64,000 nt of DNA, from the NCBI GenBank assembly GCA_902729315.2, contig LR746274.1, positions 6,445,037 to 6,509,036 of the forward strand, written 5' to 3'. Of the stretch, positions 58,582 to 64,000 are shown piece after piece. The DNA is from Spirodela intermedia (taxonomy: Eukaryota; Streptophyta; Magnoliopsida; Alismatales; Araceae). The notes under the pieces were generated by a model. That model did no database searches. It saw nothing but the letters and a program-made list of their open reading frames with translations, and had not been told where the DNA came from. The position numbers and the translations under genes are program-made. Numbering within the stretch: the stretch's first letter is position 1; every line of letters begins with the position of its first letter.

Positions 58582-60423
58582 TAAGAGAGAGAAGAGGAAG
58601 AAAAAGAGTTAAAGGTGAAGAAAATACTGATTCCATAAAATTATGCCCCAGGAAATGAAATTATCATGAGGAGAACGCTCAGATTGGACGGCTGGGATCT
58701 CTTTTGTGAATGCCAAGCTCCATCCTGATCTAATCATTTATTATTTATTTAACATTTCGATTTTAAAAAATTAAAAAATTAAAAAATTAAAAATCGAGCA
58801 GTAAAGTAGTAAAGATTTATTATACGAATGTGGTCTGACATCATGATTAGCCTCTTCTTGAACGGCTACTCGAACAAATTTGCTACCAGTGCCGGCCAGC
58901 AGAGGCCATGGCCTCCGTCTAATGGGGGCTGAAACAATGGATGAAATAGAGAGGAATCAGACGGTGACGCCCATCGTGCCAACACCGGGCATCATTGAGC
59001 CACATGAAGGAAGGAGTTTTTTCGGTGGACCTTGTCACCTGGGAGTAACACCCGCTTGCCCATATCAGTGTGGGTAGCATGTGTTGAACTTAAGAGGCTC
59101 AATTGTAAATGTCCACAATTCCACACATGGTGAGCTAGCGAATGCCTGCTGTGCACCTGCCATGGTGTACTCGCCGAGCCATTTTGTGTCAATGTTATGT
59201 CGTTGTAGTAGTGTCATGGTGTAATGTCTCGTGCCATCAGCCTACGAGGTTCATGTGAAGCTTCTCAAAACCTTCCTTTGCCTTGACAGAGTCATTCTTT
59301 CATCTCCAAGATGGTTTCAAAGAGCAGTAGCTATCATTATGTCCAAATCAAAAAGGCGGAGATTAACCGAAGACAACATCAACGACTGAGTTTGATTCAG
59401 ACCCAGAAATGACTTCTCCGAAATGAGTTGTATTTTTCAATAGCACCTAAATTGGTAACTTCACTTGCTATGGACATTTTTCAGTACCATTCTTTTTGGG
59501 CAATTGATTAAAATTCCTCCTTTGTGAGGAATGTGTGTATGAGCACCAATTTCTGCTGCTAAGAGAGATCCAAATTCAACCAGGCCTATATATAGAAGGC
59601 CCACCCAAAAATATTAACTCCATTCCAGAGAGAAAGATGCAAATTTAGAGAGAGCTCGCATATCAGATGATGAGGACTTGAAAGTTTCAACGCATGGTCA
59701 TTCAAAAATGTAGCCGAGAATTAGCCAGGGGCAAAGAGAGAAATAGAGAGCATGAAAACTAGTGCATAAACTAAATAAAAAAAAGCAAGAGGCCCTCATA
59801 TCAGATAAAGAATGATACACAGTTCCAGCGCATTGCCACAAGAACCACCACAAAAATCAGAAAGTAGCAGAAATTAAGGGAAAAAAAAACAGGACATTTG
59901 CGGTAAAAGGTAACAACACTCTGGCATGGCCCGGATGACGCTTTCTACACCTTACGCTTACCAGGAATTCGAGAACGACATAAAGACGGTTACTCCCTGC
60001 AGGAGCCAGATCAAACAGCCAAATCCAAAGAGCAGAGCATAGCAGGGCCTCTGTGGAGCGGCTTTAATTCCTGCCCTCCACTTTCAAGTACAAACTCACC
60101 ACCCGCCTGCAGTAACAGAGAGAACCTGTACAGTTGCTACAACCCCTACCCCCTCCGTCGGGAACTGATGTGAAAGAGCCAGCAAAACAAGCTCTCAGTC
60201 TGGCCACAACTCCCAGAAAACCTCAAAGAACAGAAAATGCAGAGGCCAAGATCACCTCCAATCCACCAACCAGGAGTGCAGAGAGAGAGAGAGAGGCCTG
60301 CTATTCATGTATACTGGACTCTCAGAAGAATGCCTAACCACATGCAAAATATCTCGGGAGGCAGCGGGGAGCAGCATGTTAGAGAGAAATAGTGATCCAC
60401 CTCTGAATGACGTCCATCAATCC
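58034..60423. other. Intergenic region and probable PAT1 3' UTR
   Basis: Contains GA-rich low-complexity sequence (58175-58310), a (GA)n run of about 45 bp at 58527-58572 and three short AAAAATT repeats at about 58765-58790. No exon recognised. The right part (about 59900-60423) probably belongs to the 3' UTR of the minus-strand PAT1 gene. Confidence 0.5.
58527..58572. repeat. (GA)n microsatellite
   Basis: About 22 GA units, continuing as imperfect GA-rich sequence to about 58600. Confidence 0.95.
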
Positions 60424-63400
60424 TCAGCCCGGAATAGACTCAGAGCTCATTTGCCCCCTGCCGCCGCCACCATGACCATTGAACCCAGCAGCCGGCATGG
60501 TAGACCGCTGTGCGAAGTCCATCAATGTCTTCCGCTGATGCTCATCTGTGTGGGGGAGACTCGCTCGCAGCAGCTCCACCGGCATCTCCCGGCTCATCGC
60601 TTTCACCGCCTCAAACTTATTGACAACAGCATGTGGTGTCTGCATGTCCAATGACTGCATTATGCTGTCATATTTGCTCACACAGTACTTGGTCAGAAGC
60701 CTGAAGAAGGCGTCAAAGGAGGCCTGCCACAGAGACCTGTTAGAGACGTTGTAGCTGCCGGACGCATGCGGACTGGTCAGAAGCTCCGTCGCCCTCTCCA
60801 GAACGGACTTTATGATTACAGAGGCACCGTCGCCGGCAGAGCTCCCAAGTGGCCGGAGTGGCGGCTGCTCCGAAGAACAGACTATGGCTGCCAGGCAGGC
60901 ACTTAGCGAGTTCAAATCCATGCCGCTGATGCATGAGGAGACGGTCCTGGAAAGATTGGCTGTCGTCTCAGCCATGGTGGAACCTGGTGGCAGGCCGCCA
61001 AAGAGGAACCTCAGGTGGCGGAAGATGGCCATGCAGACCACCCGTGTGAGCTCGCTACCGGGGAAGAGAAGCTGGAGATAGCAGGAGAGGAGCTTTCGTC
61101 CCTTGGGGAGAGAGACCAGCCGCAAGAAGACCAGGTCGTCATTTGGGCCCAAGCTCACAGTGTGGCCAGACTTCCCCGGGCCAAGGGGATCGACAAGCTG
61201 TAGAGATGTAGCCAACCCTTCAAGTAGCGCATGCCGCCGCCGCCTCATCTGAGAGCCACCATCTTGGGGCTGGCTGAACTGCAGAAGACGATCTATATCA
61301 TCCACGTCAAGGAGAAGGCAGAACCCATCTTCAATGGCTATCCTGGCCGCCAGCAAGGGCTCCTGATCCAGAGGCTTAGCAGCAACGGTAGCAGCAGACT
61401 TCTGGCCATCATCTCCAGAGGTGGGTGGATCAACCTCCAGCAGTGGCCGTGGCCGGCGAATGGAAGAGAAGGGGACCCTCCCAAGTGCATCCACCTGGAG
61501 AAAGGCATGTGGCTCACTGTTGGCACGGACCTGAGGCGGAAGGTCACGGATGGAAGCCGGGCAGAAATGGTGCCTCATTCTCGACTTTGCTGCCACGCAA
61601 GCTTGATGATAGTAGTCATCAACGTAGGGGTCATTGCTGTGTGTGGCAGCATGCTGAATCCTCAATATACCCTCAATCTCCTCCGCCGACATGTACCTTG
61701 ACCTGAACTGCGGCCATCCATTGTCACTCTTCTGCCCTCCTCCATCATAACCTTGCCTGGGGATCCGACCACCTGGTCTCCCCCTTGGAGGCGGCCTCAG
61801 CAATCTCTGCTCCCTCAGATCGGCCATCCCAAGTATCGAGTCATAATTGTTCATCACCTGGGGAACCAGGTGTTGGCCGACCAGCTGGGGCTGGAGGTGT
61901 GAGAAATGAGGTGGCAGAGACTGACTTTGATGCATCCTCTCTTGCTGCTTCTGGAGCAGCAGCTGCGGGGACATAAGGCCATTGGAGTGAGGCAACCGCT
62001 GCTGCAGGAGGTTAGGCAGAATACTTGGGTGATCCCCTGGGGGCATGTTAACCAGGTTCATCCAGTTCTGAGGCCGGCTGTGGAGGCCTGGAGGGGTGAA
62101 CTGGTGGGGCATGCCCCCACCATAGGGGAGCCCATGAGACAGCCCAGCCGCCAGATGAATCTGGGAAGCAGAGAGAGGAGAGAGATTCGGCGAGGAAAAG
62201 GGCATCTGGGCACCGGGTGGGGGGAGAGAGGGAACGACTGTGTGGTGTGACTGGTTGGGAGAACCCTGGGATCGATGGCCGGGTGGAGGGTAAGATGTGA
62301 AGGAGGAGTTGGGCACGGGGATGGGCTTGCTGGGAATGATGTGTTGCTGCTTCTGTTCCTGCTGCGGCTCGGGGTATGATGATGTTCTGTAAATTCGTCC
62401 GGGTTCTTCGATTTGGGCTGGAGAATATGCATCCAAAAACCGCTGCTTGCCTTCCTGAATGCCATCAGCATCTAATAATGGCTGCTCGAGCCAGTTCAAG
62501 TCCATCTCCTGAGACCAATCCGCAGCAGACGAGCCTGAGGAGATGATTGATCAAGGAGACCGGGTCAAGAAAGTTCATTGAAAACAAAAAACTTCAATCA
62601 AGCGGCAGCAGACAACTCAAGTCAAAGGATGAACAAATATTAAATTAAAAAACTGTGGATCAAAGAGAAATAATTGTATATATAAAACTATGCTGATCAT
62701 ATTAATTAGGTAAGGAGAAGATCTTGCTGGTTGCACCGACAAGGGCCCCACGAAGAGGTGAACCCAGAGCGAGTTCCACTGCAAAATGTAAGCATCAGCA
62801 AATCACATAGACCAACGATTTTATCTGAATTCAGTTTCATCCAATAATGTTCGTGAAGAATTCACATAAAATCAACGTAGAAAAAATATAACCAAACTTA
62901 TAAAAGGGTCTCATGAACTCCAGATCAATTTTCATTGTAAACGATTACCAAAGAAGTAATCGTTGTCCCTCCAAGAATAAAAAAATGAGAATGCTCTTAG
63001 GATCATGCCATGGAACCCATTTATTTGAGCAACAGAACGTAATTTCATGGAACCCATGTTAGGCCCGCAACAAGGATGGATTTTTGGAGCAGACTACCGT
63101 GATTGGTTGGTTTTAAGATTAGACAAAGCATCTTGTCCATAAATATGCATGAAGGAAAAAAAAACTTTCCAAAAAATATGTATCAGCAAAAAGTGGGTTA
63201 AAGATGATAAAAGTATAAAGTCAATGGGCAAATGATTATTCTATGAAAATTTATGGAAAAAAGTTATTTATATCACAGTGAAGCTGCGGGAACATAACCC
63301 ACTGAAGTAACAACAGACTCAATTTTGAGCAACAAACTGTTTTCAATGGTGGTGATCACATAACCCACCAAGACTCAAATTTTCAAATAAATTATAAAAA

Positions 63401-63502
63401 AAAACCACTGAAGTAACAACATAACTACTCACTTTCTCTTGGAAACAATCCTCTCTCACCAATGACTCCCACGCTCCTCAGTTCATTAACATCCTTGTTC
63501 AA
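60424..63502 (-). CDS. PAT1-type mRNA decapping activator (5' end beyond window)
   Basis: Processing-body protein that links deadenylated mRNA to decapping through LSM1-7 and DCP1/2. The last exon is 62534-60424; the exon before it is 63502-63433. They join in phase, reading ..ERGLFPRE then [10 protein letters not shown]. The N-terminal exon(s) with the real start are not in the window. The large exon holds the plant PAT1 signature [11 protein letters not shown], then [11 protein letters not shown], a Pro/Gln/Ser-rich disordered middle, [36 protein letters not shown], and a helical C-terminal PAT1 domain ([34 protein letters not shown]) ending in a Gly-rich tail. It is open throughout and looks intact. 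Only the final two exons are supported. Confidence 0.93.
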
Positions 63503-64000
63503 CTGAGAAGAAACAAAAGCAACATTATTGTACAAGGAAAGTAGAATTCGACAACAAAGAGTAAAATCGAACCTGAGCATGAATGAGGCATGACTTATAT
63601 GCGAACATAACAAGAATGTGAGACTTGCAGCATGTTCAAATAAGATATTGCAGCCATGATTGATTGGTTTGAAGATTAGGCAAAGCATCTTTGTCCGTAA
63701 ATATGTATGAAGAAAAAAAATTCCAAAAATATGCAACAGCCAAAATATCTTACATCGATTGATACTGTATATCAACCAATACAAAAAACTTTTCTTACAG
63801 CTTTAGGATCTTTTTCTTTTGGCAATCACAGAAGCCTTATCAATATGCTCTACTTCAGAGCGACCCTCTGCCCAATATATCATAGAATGTGCAGTGTAGC
63901 CTGATATCATGATTTAATATCTACTTCCCCTGATCGATAAAACGATTTTTTTCCCTCAAAATAAAAATTACACCAAAGGAAGGATAATAAGATGAAGAAA
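62535..64000 (-). other. Introns of the PAT1 gene
   Basis: Apart from the small exon at 63433-63502 this is AT-rich, intron-like sequence. I found no clear upstream PAT1 exon between 63503 and 64000, so that intron probably continues past the window edge. Confidence 0.6.

Overview
This window looks like nuclear DNA of a flowering plant. It has intron-containing plant genes with GT/AG junctions, many long (GA)n/(CT)n microsatellites, and a large nested block of Ty3/gypsy LTR retrotransposons of Athila type. The very GC-rich single-exon PPR gene next to AT-rich introns and repeats would suit a monocot or an early-diverging angiosperm, but I cannot name the species from sequence alone.

Layout. 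1-3.6 kb: no recognisable gene. 3.6-5.5 kb (minus): a phytochrome-interacting-factor-type bHLH gene whose six coding exons join in phase; a degenerate tandem repeat of about 83 bp fills its upstream region to about 6.3 kb. 6.3-11.2 kb: intergenic, with microsatellites, a 68-bp minisatellite and a dispersed repeat. 11.2-46.3 kb: nested LTR elements of one family (LTRs about 1.6-1.9 kb, beginning TGATAAGTC and ending near GTCACATCA; primer-binding site matching the 3' end of tRNA-Asp). 46.3-64 kb: gene-rich again, with a palmitoyl-protein thioesterase (plus, 12 exons), ribosomal protein eL41 (plus, two exons), a plastid-type PPR protein (minus, one exon) and the 3' part of a PAT1 mRNA-decapping factor (minus, running off the right edge).

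The retrotransposon block can be resolved by eye. Four elements are present, here named W, X, Y and Z, plus two solo LTRs. Z carries protease, reverse transcriptase, RNase H and integrase remnants. W, X and Y have gag but carry an acidic open reading frame (ORFx, about 353 aa) where pol should be, so they look non-autonomous. LTR identities and target-site duplications show that X (LTR type A) and Y (LTR type B) were inserted in opposite orientations. They then recombined with each other and inverted the DNA between them (at least 10.2 kb). Undoing the inversion rejoins the broken gag of W (GACTC target duplication), the broken pol of Z (AATAC duplication) and the two LTRs of Z (shared CTCCCTT flank).

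The host genes do not form a pathway. They are separate single genes for light signalling, lysosome-like thioesterase activity, translation, organelle RNA processing and mRNA decay. All retroelement coding regions seen are broken by stops, deletions or insertions, and the three stops examined are all C-to-T changes.
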